A stretch of DNA of 64,000 nucleotides from Longispora albida DSM 44784. Its GTDB lineage: Bacteria; Actinomycetota; Actinomycetes; Mycobacteriales; Micromonosporaceae. How positions within the stretch are numbered: position 1 is the stretch's first letter; every line of letters begins with the position of its first letter. Where the stretch lies: the NCBI RefSeq assembly GCF_000379825.1, contig NZ_KB903820.1, forward strand, positions 38,590 to 102,589. The letters run 5' to 3'. Under the pieces are notes generated by a model that worked only from the letters and a program-made list of their open reading frames with translations, did not search any database and had not been told where the DNA came from. Both the position numbers and the translations under genes were made by a program. Shown piece by piece: positions 43,581 through 53,500 of the stretch.

Positions 43581-44798
43581 TCACCAGACGGTGTTGACGA
43601 GTCCCGTGCCCAGGTAAACCTGGTCGAAGCCGTTGCTGTCCTGGTCGTCGGTGAAAGCCGACACGATCTCTCCCCACGGCGACACCGCGAGGGCCGGCTC
43701 GTCCTGGCGGCCCGTGGCGGTGGCGTTGAGCCGGAGGACGAGGAGCCGTCCCGTGACCGTGCCGTCCGGGTTGAGGCCCTGGGCGTGCACGTCCGAGGCC
43801 GCCGTCCAGGAGACGACCGCGTAGCCCTGGTCGTCGATCCCGGCCTGCGGATCCGAGCCCGGCAGCAGGACGTCGGCCGACCTGGCCGTACCGGCAGCCG
43901 TGAACGACCGTGCCGCGTTCTGTGGCGTCCCGGTGTGGTCGGTCTCCCACGCGACCACGAAGTCCCCGTTCGCGTTCGCGGCGGCGGACGGGTGCCGCTG
44001 CTGCCCGCCGCCGTTGCTGTTCGCGACGCCCTGGGCGAGTTTCACGCCTCCGCCCGGGGTCAGGATCTTCAGCCCGATGTTGAAGAACGCGTTGCCGTCG
44101 CCGTCCTCGTCCCACGCGACGATCGCATTGCCTGCCGCTCCCATCGCGACGTCAGGCCGCTGGTGCGTGCCGCCGCTGGCGTGCACCTGAGCCTCGTACG
44201 TCTTCGTCGTGACCGTCGAGAACCCGGCGACCCGGACAGTCGGTGCCGTCGCCGTCTGCTTGTCCTCCCACACGACAGCGAACCCGCTTCCGTCCGGGTC
44301 GGCGGCGACAGCCGGGTTGAGCTGCTGCCCGGCCGAGCTCGCGTTCGCCGTCGCCGAGCCGGTGACCGTACCGGCGGCGCTCACCGTCCGCACGGTGATG
44401 TTGTAGACGCCGTTGCCGTCCGGATCCTCCGCCCACACCACGACCGCCGTGCCGTCCTCGCGGAGGGCGACGTCGGGCTGGACGTGCCGCCAGCTGCCCG
44501 TGCCACCGGCCGACAGCTTCTTCTCCCACAGCGGGGCGCGGTCCTTGTACAGCCGCAGGAACACCTCGCTGTGCACGGGATCTCCGGGGCTGGTGCTGTC
44601 CCGGTCGTCCTCCCACACCACGGCCGTGTACCCGGTCCGGGTCGCGGCCAGCGCCGCGTTGTCCTGGTCGCCGGTCGCCACGCTGTTCGCCACGGTCCAC
44701 GTGATGTCGGCCGGGGTCGTGCCGTCGGCGTGCGCGGTACCGGGCACGGCGAGGATCGCGAGCCCCGCGACGCCCGCGAGAAGGGTCAGCTTCCTCAT
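43581..44798 (-). CDS. Secreted repeat protein (beta-propeller-like) coupled to PhoD
   Basis: A 405-aa exported protein, start ATG 44798, signal peptide 'RKLTLLAGVAGLAILAVPGT', cleaved near 'AHA'. It contains about seven repeats of roughly 50 residues with the core 'GYTAVVWEDDRDS', 'GTAVVVWAEDPDGNGVYNIT', 'GNAIVAWDEDGDG' and 'GEIVSAFTDDQDSNG'. These Asp-rich VVWxDDxD loops resemble calcium-binding or FG-GAP-like beta-propeller blades. Its start overlaps the stop of phoD by 4 bases, so the pair is co-translated. Possibly a scaffold or metal-binding partner of the phosphatase. Family not recognised. Confidence 0.75.
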   Translation of the reverse strand: MRKLTLLAGVAGLAILAVPGTAHADGTTPADITWTVANSVATGDQDNAALAATRTGYTAVVWEDDRDSTSPGDPVHSEVFLRLYKDRAPLWEKKLSAGGTGSWRHVQPDVALREDGTAVVVWAEDPDGNGVYNITVRTVSAAGTVTGSATANASSAGQQLNPAVAADPDGSGFAVVWEDKQTATAPTVRVAGFSTVTTKTYEAQVHASGGTHQRPDVAMGAAGNAIVAWDEDGDGNAFFNIGLKILTPGGGVKLAQGVANSNGGGQQRHPSAAANANGDFVVAWETDHTGTPQNAARSFTAAGTARSADVLLPGSDPQAGIDDQGYAVVSWTAASDVHAQGLNPDGTVTGRLLVLRLNATATGRQDEPALAVSPWGEIVSAFTDDQDSNGFDQVYLGTGLVNTVW

Positions 44799-46306
44799 GG
44801 CGTCACCAGCCCGGGGTTGCCGGCCTCGATCGCGTAGCTCTGGATCGTCCGCACGGGATAGTCGCGGACAGTCACCTTGTCGACGACCCGGAAGTCGGCC
44901 AGCATCCGGGTGGAGTCCACATGGACCCTGACGTAGCCACGCAGGTTCTTGAAGAACTTCACGTGCGGGTTCAGGCTGCTCAGGCCGGTGTCGGCGGCGT
45001 TGCCGTCGCCGCCGGAGGTCACGGAGGTCGTGACCAGTTCCGTGCCAATGATCTTGTTCTGGGTGCTGTAGTCGAGCATCAGGTCGCTCGCCCACGAGCG
45101 GTGCACGTCACCGGTCAGCACGACGGTGCTCGTGTTGCCCCGGGCGTCCCAGCCGCGCTGGATGCGGTCACGGCTGGCTGTGTAACCGTCCCACGCGTCC
45201 ATGCTCTTCGCGCCGTCGGCGCTCGCGAGCTTCTGGGCGAAGAAGACCTGCTGGCCGAGAATGTCCCACGTGCCGAGGCGCTGACCGAGCCCGTCGAGCA
45301 GCCAGGACTCCTGCGCTGCCCCGGTCAGGCTGCGGGCCGGGTCGCCGGCCGCCGCGCACACCTTGGTGCCGTCGCCGCACGCCTGGTCGTCGCGGTACTG
45401 CCGCGTGTCGAGCATGTGGAAGGTGGCGAGGCTGCCCCACCTCACCCTCCGGTACAACTGCATGTTCTCGTTCACCGGGATGGACGACGCCCGTAGCGGC
45501 ATGTGCTCCCAGTAGGCCTTGTAGGCGGCAGCGCGCCTGGCGCGGAAGTCCCCGGCCGGGCTGGTGTCGCCCCGGACCAGATTCGCGTAGTTGTTCTCCA
45601 CCTCGTGGTCGTCCCAGACCACCAGCCACGGCGCGGCCGCGTGCGCCGCCTGAAGATCAATATCTGTTTTGTACTGGGCGTGCCGCACCCGGTAGTCGGC
45701 GAGCGCCGTGATCTCGCTGACCGGCGCGTGCTTGCGCACGTTCGTGGTGGACGCTGTCCCCTCGTAGATGTAGTCACCCAGGTGGAGGATGACGTCGGGG
45801 CGCTCCTCGGCCATCCGGCGGTACGCGGTGAAGTAGCCGGCCTCGTAGTGCGAGCAGCTCGCGAACAGCATGGTGAACGCGGGGCTGGTCCCGGCCGCTG
45901 GCGTCGTCCGTGACCGCCCGGTCTGCGAGATGTGCCCTGCGGCCCTGAACCGGTAGTAGTACTCGCGGCCGGGCTGGAGCCCCGCCACCTCGACGTGGAC
46001 GGTGTGCGCGCTGGCCTGGACAGCGGTGACGCTGCCGGTCCGCACGAGAGAGGTGAAGTACTCGTCGCTGGCGACCTGCCATTCCACTGTGACGCCGGCG
46101 CTGGACATGCCGCCCAGCCCGTCGGCGTTCAGGGGACTGGGTGCCAGCCTGGTCCAGAGGACGAAACCGTCGGGAGCCGGGTCGCCGGAAGCGACGCCGA
46201 GGGTGAAGGGGTAGCCGATCGCGTGCGCGGTACCGGAGGTCAGCACAGTCGCGCCGGCCCCGGCGAGCCCGCCGAGAATGAGCGTACGTCTGTTCACTGA
46301 GGACAT
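44795..46306 (-). CDS. phoD: Alkaline phosphatase/phosphodiesterase PhoD
   Basis: A 503-aa protein, start ATG 46306. The twin-arginine signal 'VNRRTLILGGLAGAGATVLT' (RRxL pattern) sends it through Tat. The N-terminal PhoD domain ('FTLGVASGDPAPDGFVLWTR') is followed by the metallophosphatase core with 'MLFASCSHYEAG', 'ILHLGDYIYEG', 'VVWDDHEVENN' and 'VVLTGDVHRSW', which carry the metal ligands. PhoD hydrolyses phosphodiesters such as teichoic acid outside the cell. The downstream secreted repeat gene overlaps by 4 bases. I saw no clear PhoP box upstream. Confidence 0.9.
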   Translation of the reverse strand: MSSVNRRTLILGGLAGAGATVLTSGTAHAIGYPFTLGVASGDPAPDGFVLWTRLAPSPLNADGLGGMSSAGVTVEWQVASDEYFTSLVRTGSVTAVQASAHTVHVEVAGLQPGREYYYRFRAAGHISQTGRSRTTPAAGTSPAFTMLFASCSHYEAGYFTAYRRMAEERPDVILHLGDYIYEGTASTTNVRKHAPVSEITALADYRVRHAQYKTDIDLQAAHAAAPWLVVWDDHEVENNYANLVRGDTSPAGDFRARRAAAYKAYWEHMPLRASSIPVNENMQLYRRVRWGSLATFHMLDTRQYRDDQACGDGTKVCAAAGDPARSLTGAAQESWLLDGLGQRLGTWDILGQQVFFAQKLASADGAKSMDAWDGYTASRDRIQRGWDARGNTSTVVLTGDVHRSWASDLMLDYSTQNKIIGTELVTTSVTSGGDGNAADTGLSSLNPHVKFFKNLRGYVRVHVDSTRMLADFRVVDKVTVRDYPVRTIQSYAIEAGNPGLVTP

Positions 46307-46462
46307 GGCGTGAGTTCTACTCCTTGCCGGGTACCGGAACCAGGTCCCGTACGCGATATTCAGCTCGCTTTCGCCTGCCGTGCCCCAGCTAGAGGCTGAT
46401 TGAGATCGCACTAGCAACCTAGGACGCTCTTAGGCGGTGTGATCTTGCGCCCGCCCGTGCGT

Positions 46463-46468
46463 TAGGCT
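46463..46468 (+). promoter_or_regulatory. Putative leaderless -10 element (TAGGCT)
   Basis: TAGGCT ends 5 nt before the ATG at 46474 and there is no Shine-Dalgarno sequence. Confidence 0.45.
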
Positions 46469-46473
46469 CGGGA

Positions 46474-47184
46474 ATGGCTTACCGCGGCGCAGTCTTCGAC
46501 CTGTTCGGTACCCTCGTCCCGCCCTTCCCGGCCCGCGAGCACGAGGCCGCGGCTGCCGAAGCCGCAGCGATGCTCGGCGTCCCGGCCGCGACGCTCTCCG
46601 GCGTCATCCACGCCAAGTACCTCGACCGGATCACCGGGGGATACCGCGAGGTCGGTGACTACGTGACCGAGGCGGCTCCCGGGGCCACGCCCGATCAGGT
46701 CGCGGCGGCGGTGGCCCGGATGACGGAGTTCCTGCGCGCGGCCCTCGTCCCGGTACCGGGCGCGATCGAGACCCTCACGGCCCTGCGCGCCGCCGGCCTG
46801 CGCCTGGCCCTCGTGACCAACTGCGGCCCCGACGCGCCCGGCCTGTGGACGCAGACCCCGATGGCCGAGTTCTTCGAGGTCACGGCGTTCAGCTGCGAAC
46901 TCGGGACAGCCAAGCCGGCCCCGGCCATCTACCAGCACGCCATCGATGGCCTTGATCTCCCGCCCGCCGAGCTCCTCTACGTCGGCGACGGCAGCGATCA
47001 CGAGCTGACCGGCGCGGCAGCCCTGGGCCTGACCCCGGTACTGGTCACAGTGGACCTTTCCAACACCTTCGACACCGAGCGCGCCGACGTCGCGACGTGG
47101 ACCGGCCTGCGCGTCGACGGCCTGCCGGGCGTCGTGCCGATCGCCACCGCCAGCCAGGGGGTGCTTGACCTTGCGGTTTCGTGA
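46474..47184 (+). CDS. HAD-superfamily hydrolase
   Basis: A 236-aa soluble protein. Motif I 'AVFDLFGTLVPPF' has the nucleophilic Asp (about residue 9) but Phe instead of the usual second Asp (DxFGT, seen in a haloacid dehalogenase subgroup). Motif II 'LALVTNCGPD', motif III Lys in 'GTAKPAPAIYQHA' and motif IV 'LLYVGDGSDHELTGAAALG' are all present. It likely dephosphorylates a small metabolite. The start has a putative -10 close upstream. Its 3' end overlaps the DUF402 gene start by about 20 bases, so the two are probably co-transcribed. Confidence 0.85.
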   Translation: MAYRGAVFDLFGTLVPPFPAREHEAAAAEAAAMLGVPAATLSGVIHAKYLDRITGGYREVGDYVTEAAPGATPDQVAAAVARMTEFLRAALVPVPGAIETLTALRAAGLRLALVTNCGPDAPGLWTQTPMAEFFEVTAFSCELGTAKPAPAIYQHAIDGLDLPPAELLYVGDGSDHELTGAAALGLTPVLVTVDLSNTFDTERADVATWTGLRVDGLPGVVPIATASQGVLDLAVS

Positions 47185-47785
47185 GGGTGAGGTCGTCGTC
47201 CGGCGGGGACTGCTGCCGGACGGGCGGATCAACCAGGTCGAGTGCGGGCTCGTGGTCAGCGACGACGAACGCGGGCTGCTCGTGTCGGTACCGGACGGCT
47301 CGGAAGCTGTCCGGCTGGGCCCGGACGGGCTGACGGTCGTGACGTGGCACGCGCCGAAGTCCCTGATGCTCGTGCCGCCCGGTGCCGCCTGCGCCGTGTG
47401 GTGGCGGTGGGACGAGGCGGGGGAGTTTCTCGGCTGGTACGTGAATCTGGAGACTCCGGCCGTGCGCTGGCACGACCAGGGTTACGGCATCGACGGCATG
47501 GACCAGGCTCTCGACGTGCTGATCGCGCCCGGCGGGTCGTGGGAGTGGAAGGACGAGGCCGAGTTCGAGTCGCTGACCGGCCGCCCGCTGTACTGGGACG
47601 ACCGGTCAGCGGCGGCGATCCGCGCCGAGGGGGAGCGCATGGTGGCGCTGGCGGCCAGTGGCGCGTTCCCCTTCGACGGGACCTGGCAGGACTTCGAGCC
47701 GGATCCCGCCTGGGGGCCGCTGCGGATGCCCCCGTGGTGGGACCTGCCGTCACCAGGCGTTGACGGCGTCCAGATAGGTCGATGA
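47165..47785 (+). CDS. DUF402-family protein (FomD-like)
   Basis: A 206-aa protein, TTG start at 47165 or 47171; an AGGGGG stretch inside the HAD gene's end serves as ribosome site. The core contains 'CAVWWRWDEAGEFLGWYVNL' followed by 'ETPAVRW', and a 'DVLIAPGGSWEWKDE' segment. The C-terminal 'FPFDGTWQDFEPDPAWGP' fits the DUF402 pattern. DUF402 proteins resemble FomD-like phosphatases or hydrolases of nucleotides. Its 3' end runs into the 3' end of the mannanase gene on the opposite strand (about 36 bases shared). Confidence 0.75.
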   Translation: MTLRFREGEVVVRRGLLPDGRINQVECGLVVSDDERGLLVSVPDGSEAVRLGPDGLTVVTWHAPKSLMLVPPGAACAVWWRWDEAGEFLGWYVNLETPAVRWHDQGYGIDGMDQALDVLIAPGGSWEWKDEAEFESLTGRPLYWDDRSAAAIRAEGERMVALAASGAFPFDGTWQDFEPDPAWGPLRMPPWWDLPSPGVDGVQIGR

Positions 47786-49714
47786 GCCGCCGGAGGCTCC
47801 GGGCGCTGGCTGGAAGTAGACTCCCAGCTCCCGCACGTCCTCCAGGCCGGGCAGCCCGGTGAGGTTCACGCTCAGCGTGACGCCCGCTGACGTCACGAGC
47901 GTGCGTCCCGCGTCGCGCCACACCTCGCCGGCTCCGGTTTTCACATAGAGCTTCGCGGTGGTCCCGGCCGCATGGTCACCCCACGGCGCGACGCGGGCCA
48001 CGACACTCAGAGAGGTGTACCCGCGCAGGTCCGCCGGCACCCTCGTCGCCAGCCCGCTCTCGCCCCGTCCGAGATCGACGTTGGACTTGAGCCCGTAGCC
48101 GCCCTGCGCCGCCCACTCGGTGAGCGCCCATGGCCCGCCGCTGACTCCGATCCCGTACCAGCCAGCCGCACTGCCGCCCTCGAACCCGGCGACAACCTTC
48201 GGCTCCCCGTACCCGGTGAGGTGGTCCACGTAGACTGCCGACTGACCCGTTGCCCCGGCCGCGTTCTCGAACCGCACGCCCACCTCCCGTACCGCCCCGA
48301 GGTCCGGGATGCCGCTGAGGTCGAGCCGCAGTTCCGCGCCGTCCGGCCCGACCGTGGTGCTCCCGTTGTCGCGCCAGTCCACAGCGGCCGTCCTGATGTA
48401 CAGCTTCGCGGTCGTGCCGGTGCGGTGGCCGCCCCACGGCGCGGTGCGCGCGAACACGGACAGGGCTGTCCGGCCGCGCAGGTCGAGGGGGCCGGTGCTG
48501 AGGTAGTTCTCGGTGACGGCCAGGTCCACGTCGGCCTTGAACGACCGGCTGCCCTGCGCTGCCCACTCGGTGACCGGCCACGGCCCGTTCTTCACCTTGT
48601 ACCCGCGCCAGCCTTCCGCCCCGCCCTCGAATCCGCTGAGGACGGTCGAGGGGCCGGATGGCCGATTGCCGGTCGCTGCTGTCCGGGCGCTCAGGCTGAT
48701 CTCGCCGCGGTTGACGAGCCACGGGTCGGCGAACAGTGCCGCCGCGCCCTGGTTGCGCTGCGGGCTCCACTTGTCGTCCCAGGTCTGGAAGAACGCCGCC
48801 TGCGGGAACCGCTCGTGTAGCGCCGCAGCCCACAGCCCGTAGTCGAACGTGCCGGTCGCGGTGCCTTCCGGAGTCGTGCGCGGCCCGATCTCGGTGAAGC
48901 CGAACGGCTTGCCCAGCGCCAGCAGCTCCTCGTAGCCCTGCACGCCGGAGGGGTTGTCGCTGTAGGCGGACACGCCCACGACATCGGCGTACGCCCCGCC
49001 GGGGTAGTAGGTGGCCCGGTTGCCCCAGCCGGCGTCCGGTGCGTACACCCAGATCAGGTTGTCGAGGCCCCGTGCCGCCATGTACCCGGTCAGGTACCGC
49101 CAGACCCGCGTGAACTCGGCCGGATCCTGCCCGCTCCACCAGAACGACCCGCCGTTCATCTCGTGGAACGGGCGGAACAGCACCGGCACGCCTGCTGCCT
49201 TCAGGCCGGCCAGACCGGCCGCGACCTGGCCGAGGCTCGCGTGCCACCGGCTGCCGAGCGGGGACAGCGGATCGGTGATCGTGCCGAAGCCCTCAAGGCG
49301 GGTGTTGAGCCCGCCCGCCGGGTCGGGACTGGGCAGGTGCACGCTGACGGAGACCAGCCCGCCGTCCCTGCTCCAGGTCTCCAGGCCGGCGTTGCAGGAG
49401 TAGTCGATGCCGGTACCTGGCCCGAACGAGGCGTAGTCGCAGGCCAGCAGCCCCGGCCGCTGCCCGGTCATCGCGTGCAGCTGGCCGGCCTGCCCCAGCC
49501 CGAACGTGTTGCCGCTGTACCCGCCGAACTGGCCGGACAGCACCCGGTTACCGGCCCGGGCGGGCAGCGCGCCCAGCCAGTCCAGAACGGACTGCGCCCC
49601 GGGGCTCAGCGGGGCCCGGCCTTCGGCTGCCGGTACCGGGCCGGCGGGAACCACCACAATGGACAGTAGTACTCCGGCTGCGAGCAGCATCCGGGTTATG
49701 AGGCGGGATGGCAC
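47750..49714 (-). CDS. Secreted GH26 endo-beta-mannanase with two C-terminal carbohydrate-binding modules
   Basis: A 654-aa protein starting GTG at 49714. Signal peptide residues 1-29; the GH26 catalytic domain covers about 35-340. The acid/base Glu is in 'LFRPFHEMNGGSFWW' and the nucleophile Glu in 'FGFTEIGPRT', spaced about 100 residues apart as in mannanases. Two homologous modules of about 140 residues follow, each starting 'GFEGG' and containing 'WxLTEWAAQG', 'LDLRGRTALSVFARTAPWG' and 'TTAKLYIRT'; they resemble mannan-binding galactose-binding-fold domains. It should cut beta-1,4-mannan outside the cell. Confidence 0.88.
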   Translation of the reverse strand: MPSRLITRMLLAAGVLLSIVVVPAGPVPAAEGRAPLSPGAQSVLDWLGALPARAGNRVLSGQFGGYSGNTFGLGQAGQLHAMTGQRPGLLACDYASFGPGTGIDYSCNAGLETWSRDGGLVSVSVHLPSPDPAGGLNTRLEGFGTITDPLSPLGSRWHASLGQVAAGLAGLKAAGVPVLFRPFHEMNGGSFWWSGQDPAEFTRVWRYLTGYMAARGLDNLIWVYAPDAGWGNRATYYPGGAYADVVGVSAYSDNPSGVQGYEELLALGKPFGFTEIGPRTTPEGTATGTFDYGLWAAALHERFPQAAFFQTWDDKWSPQRNQGAAALFADPWLVNRGEISLSARTAATGNRPSGPSTVLSGFEGGAEGWRGYKVKNGPWPVTEWAAQGSRSFKADVDLAVTENYLSTGPLDLRGRTALSVFARTAPWGGHRTGTTAKLYIRTAAVDWRDNGSTTVGPDGAELRLDLSGIPDLGAVREVGVRFENAAGATGQSAVYVDHLTGYGEPKVVAGFEGGSAAGWYGIGVSGGPWALTEWAAQGGYGLKSNVDLGRGESGLATRVPADLRGYTSLSVVARVAPWGDHAAGTTAKLYVKTGAGEVWRDAGRTLVTSAGVTLSVNLTGLPGLEDVRELGVYFQPAPGASGGSSTYLDAVNAW

Positions 49715-49788
49715 AGGCGCGCTCCTGGATCACGGGGACAGAACCGGGCCCATGATCACATCAATTCCGCTGTGCCGGCCACTGCACG

Positions 49789-50547
49789 TCACTGTCCCCG
49801 CTTCTGGCGGGACTGGGCGCGCAGCCCCGTCAGCAGCCGGTCGATGTCCGGGCTGGCCGCGCGCCGTGGCTCAAGATATGCCGTCACCAGGTCCCGCCAG
49901 TCGCGCCGGTGCCCTCCGGTCATCGCGGCGGCCAGCCGGGTCCGCAGCTGCCAGGGCAGGGTCTCCGGTTCGGCGGCTGCGCCGGCCAGGGTCCGCAGCA
50001 GGCTGGGCAGGCGGGGGTCGCCGGGGTCGGTGGCGGTACGCAGCACGGCCAGTGCCAGCAGCGCGACGGGGTCGGGGCCGCGCCAGGCCATCAGCTGCTC
50101 GGCCAGCACCGGAGCCTCGCCGCCGAGGGCCAGGCAGCTCGCGGCCAGCGGGGCGGCGTAGCTGGCGTTGTCGCCGTCGTCGTAGACGGAAGGGCTGATA
50201 CACAGCAGGGTGCAGCAGAAGGCGAGGGCGAGAGGATCGGCGTTCGCGCGGGGCGGCCACTGGTACAGCCGCAGTGCCTCGCCCGGCTCGAACTCCAGCA
50301 TCCGGGGCACCCGCCCCGACTTCCAGATCGCGGTGAGGATCCGGAGGTGCCCGGGTGCGCCGAACGGGTCCATGCCTGCGATGGCCAGCAGCTGCTCCTG
50401 GGTGATGCGTTCCCGGAGCCAGCCGAGCAGCGCGGACGCCGACTGCGGCCAGCCGGGCAGGTCGGGCACGTGCGCCCGCACCTGCTCCGGGCGCACCAGG
50501 GCCGGCTGACCCGGTGGGCCGCCCGGGCCGTGCTCCCGGCTGGCCAT
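49789..50547 (-). CDS. 252-aa protein linked to the Hsp70-like gene, function unknown
   Basis: Start chosen at ATG 50547 because GGAGGGG lies 6 nt upstream. The product is soluble and helix-rich: 'SASALLGWLRERITQEQLLA', 'MDPFGAPGHLRILTAIWKSG' and 'LALAFCCTLLCISPSVYDDG'. A Pro/Arg-rich N-terminus precedes it. I do not recognise a domain. It follows the large Hsp70-like gene by 41 bases on the same strand, so it is probably its co-transcribed partner, perhaps an adaptor. Confidence 0.7.
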   Translation of the reverse strand: MASREHGPGGPPGQPALVRPEQVRAHVPDLPGWPQSASALLGWLRERITQEQLLAIAGMDPFGAPGHLRILTAIWKSGRVPRMLEFEPGEALRLYQWPPRANADPLALAFCCTLLCISPSVYDDGDNASYAAPLAASCLALGGEAPVLAEQLMAWRGPDPVALLALAVLRTATDPGDPRLPSLLRTLAGAAAEPETLPWQLRTRLAAAMTGGHRRDWRDLVTAYLEPRRAASPDIDRLLTGLRAQSRQKRGQ

Positions 50548-50588
50548 CGCCATCCCCTCCATTTCCAGCCTGGCTGGCCAGGTGCACG

Positions 50589-53500
50589 TCAGGTCACGCG
50601 GAACACCCGGAGGTGGCGGTCGGCCGTCATCACCACCACGTGGTTGGCGGCCAGGCCGACGTCCAGTGGCTGGTCGTCGCCGATGCTCGCGGCCTTGGTG
50701 GTCTTGTCGGAGCCGACCTCGCCGACGCTGACCTCCCACTGGCTGCCCATGCCGTTGTACCTGCGCTGCAGGAGCCGGTTACCGCTCGCCCCGGAGATCA
50801 TGCCGTTGTCGATCCGGCGGAGTTCCTTACCGCTGGCCGGGTCGACGATGGACGCCGGGCTGCCGATGTAGCCGAAGCTGTTGGACCCGAACACGACGTG
50901 CTGGCCAGCCACGTACCAGCCGGGAGTGGTGACCGACGAGCCGATCGTCAGCTTCCACGCCTCGGCGCCGTCGCCGGTCTGGTACGCGACGAGCTGTTCC
51001 TTGCCGCCCTGCGGGGAGGTGACGGCCGCGCACACCAGGGTCGGCCCGCACGGCCGGAGGCCCTCGAAGCGGGTACCGGCGGCGAAGCTGACCTCCCACG
51101 CCTTGCCCAGCCCTGCCGTCCTGTACGCGGCGATCGCCGCCTTGTCCTTGGCCTGGCCGACGACCAGCCCGTTGTAGACGGTCCAGTTCTCGTTCTCGAT
51201 CGGCAGCGCGCCGGTGGCCTTGTCCTTGCCGTCGGCGCCGATCACCCAGCCCTTGCTGCTGCCGCTGTCGAGCATGACGACCTCGCCCTGGCTGCCGAGG
51301 GTCTCGGCGAAGGACTGGTCGGCTGGCGGGGTGCTGACGCCCTCGTTCGGCCCCCAGGTCTGGGCGGCGTGCGCGAGCCGGTCGTTGATGATGAGCAGGT
51401 CGTTCTTGCGGCCGGGCCTGGTCCACTTGTCGGTGCCGGTGCGCAGGTCGACGCGGTAGACGGCCGGGTCCATGTCGCCGGTTTTCTCGACGAGGGCGTC
51501 GGTGCCCAGGTATGCGAGGTCGCGGCGGCCCTTCCAGTCCTTGGTCCACAGCTGCTTGCCGTCGGTGGCCTGGAGGACGGCGCGCCTGTCCGGCCGGGAA
51601 CGCTTCGACGGGCCGCCGTCGAGGACGACGAGGTCGGCGACCAGGGTGAGGGTGATGTCGCTGGTGTTGACGGCGACGGTCTGCTTCCACTTCTCCGGAC
51701 CGCCGCCGGCCGGGAGCGCGACGACCTCCGTGCCGCCGCCGGCCTTGACCGTGGCGTAGTAGACCAGCTCCCCGCCGATGGCCACGGCTGTCGCGCCGTC
51801 ACCGGGGACGTTGATCTCCGTGGTCTGTTCCAGCTTGCCGAGGCCGCCACCGGAACCGGTCACGCCGTCGAGGCCGACACTGTCGGCGGCCTTCTCGCCG
51901 AGAGACGTGATCAGCTTGCGGATCTGCGGGGACACGGCGAAGCCGACGAGGAGCATGATGGCGAGCATCATGCCGATCCCCCGCAGGTACCGGAGCTTGA
52001 ACGCTGGCCGGGCCGGCCGGGGCATCGGCGCGAAGTCGTCGCCGCCCTTGCCCGTCATAGGCGGTGGCGGGGGAGGCGGCGGGGTCACCTGCTCGTGCCC
52101 GAAGCCGTGCTGCCCGTGCCCTCCGTGCTGCCCGTGCCCCAGGTGCTGGGCCTGGAATCCCGAGTCGGTGTGCGGCGCGTATCCCGGCTGCTGGTACGCG
52201 GGCGGCGGGCCCTGCTGTCCAGGGTGGACACCGGGTGCGGAGCCCCAGCCCTGTGGCTGCCCCGGCACCGGCGGATAGCCGCCCTGCCCTGGCTGGCCGG
52301 TCACGGGCATCCCCGGAGCTGGCACGCCCGTGACGGGCACAGCGGACACCGGCATGCCGGACACGGGCACCGGCGGGTACCCGGAGGGCGCCGAAACCGC
52401 AGGCGGCCCGGTCACCGGTATTCCCGACACAGGAACACCCGACACCGGCACACCGGAAACCGGTACACCGGAAACAGGCCGGACCTGGCCACCAGCCGGC
52501 GGGAACGGCCCGGCCGGCGGCTGTCCCGGCCGGGGCACGACCGGCGGCGGGGGAGTACGGGGCTCGTCCGCCACCGGTACGGGATTGTCCATACTGGACG
52601 AAAGGCCGTACAGCAGGCCGCCGTGCGCGACCGGCAGCTCCGGCTGCTCCGGCACGGCGGGCGCGACACCGAGCCGGGTGTGCAGGCGGCTGGCGATCAG
52701 CGGAATCCGGCTGGAACCACCGACCAGGAACACCCCGGCCAGCTGGCCGGGCCCGATGCCGGTCCGCTGGAGTACCCGCCGGGTCTCGTCGACCGCGCGG
52801 TCGATCAGCGGCCCGGCGATCCGTTCCAGCTCCTCCCGCGTCAGGTGCAGGGCCTCGTCGCGGCCGGGCACCGACACCGGGGCGGTCGCGGCGCGCGACA
52901 GCATCTCCTTGGCCGAGCGCACCTCGTTCCAGAAGACGCGCCGGTCGCGCAGCTCCGCCGGGGTGCCTGGCGCGTGCAGCCGCCGCCAGGCCTGCGGGTC
53001 GCGCAGCTCCAGGAGCTGTCCCATGTGGCCGACGAGCGCCGCGTCGACGTCGAGCCCGCCGAGGTTGTCGAGGCCGCCGGTCGCGAGCACCTCCAGGGTC
53101 TCGGCCTCGCCGCGGCGGACGACTGTCACGTCGAGCGTCCCGCCGCCGAAGTCGAAGACCGCCAGGGCCTGGCCTGGGCCGACCTGCTGGCCGAGAACGT
53201 CCAGGCAGTACGTCGCGGCGGCCACCGGCTCCTCGACCAGCCGGATCTCGCCGAGCCCAGCCTCGCGGGCCGCGGCTCGCAGCACGTCACGCCGGGGCGT
53301 GCCCCAGTCGGCCGGGCAGGTGATCGTCATGCCGCCCGCCGGGTCGACGCCGGCGTGGCGTGCCTCGGAGGCGACCCGGCCCAGGATCGCGGCGAGCAGG
53401 GCCGTGACCGTGACCTCGCGGTCGCCGAGCAGGACGGAACCCGCGTCGACCTGGCGCTTGGGGTGCGGCTCGAACCTGTCCGGCCCGAGCTGGGCGAGCC

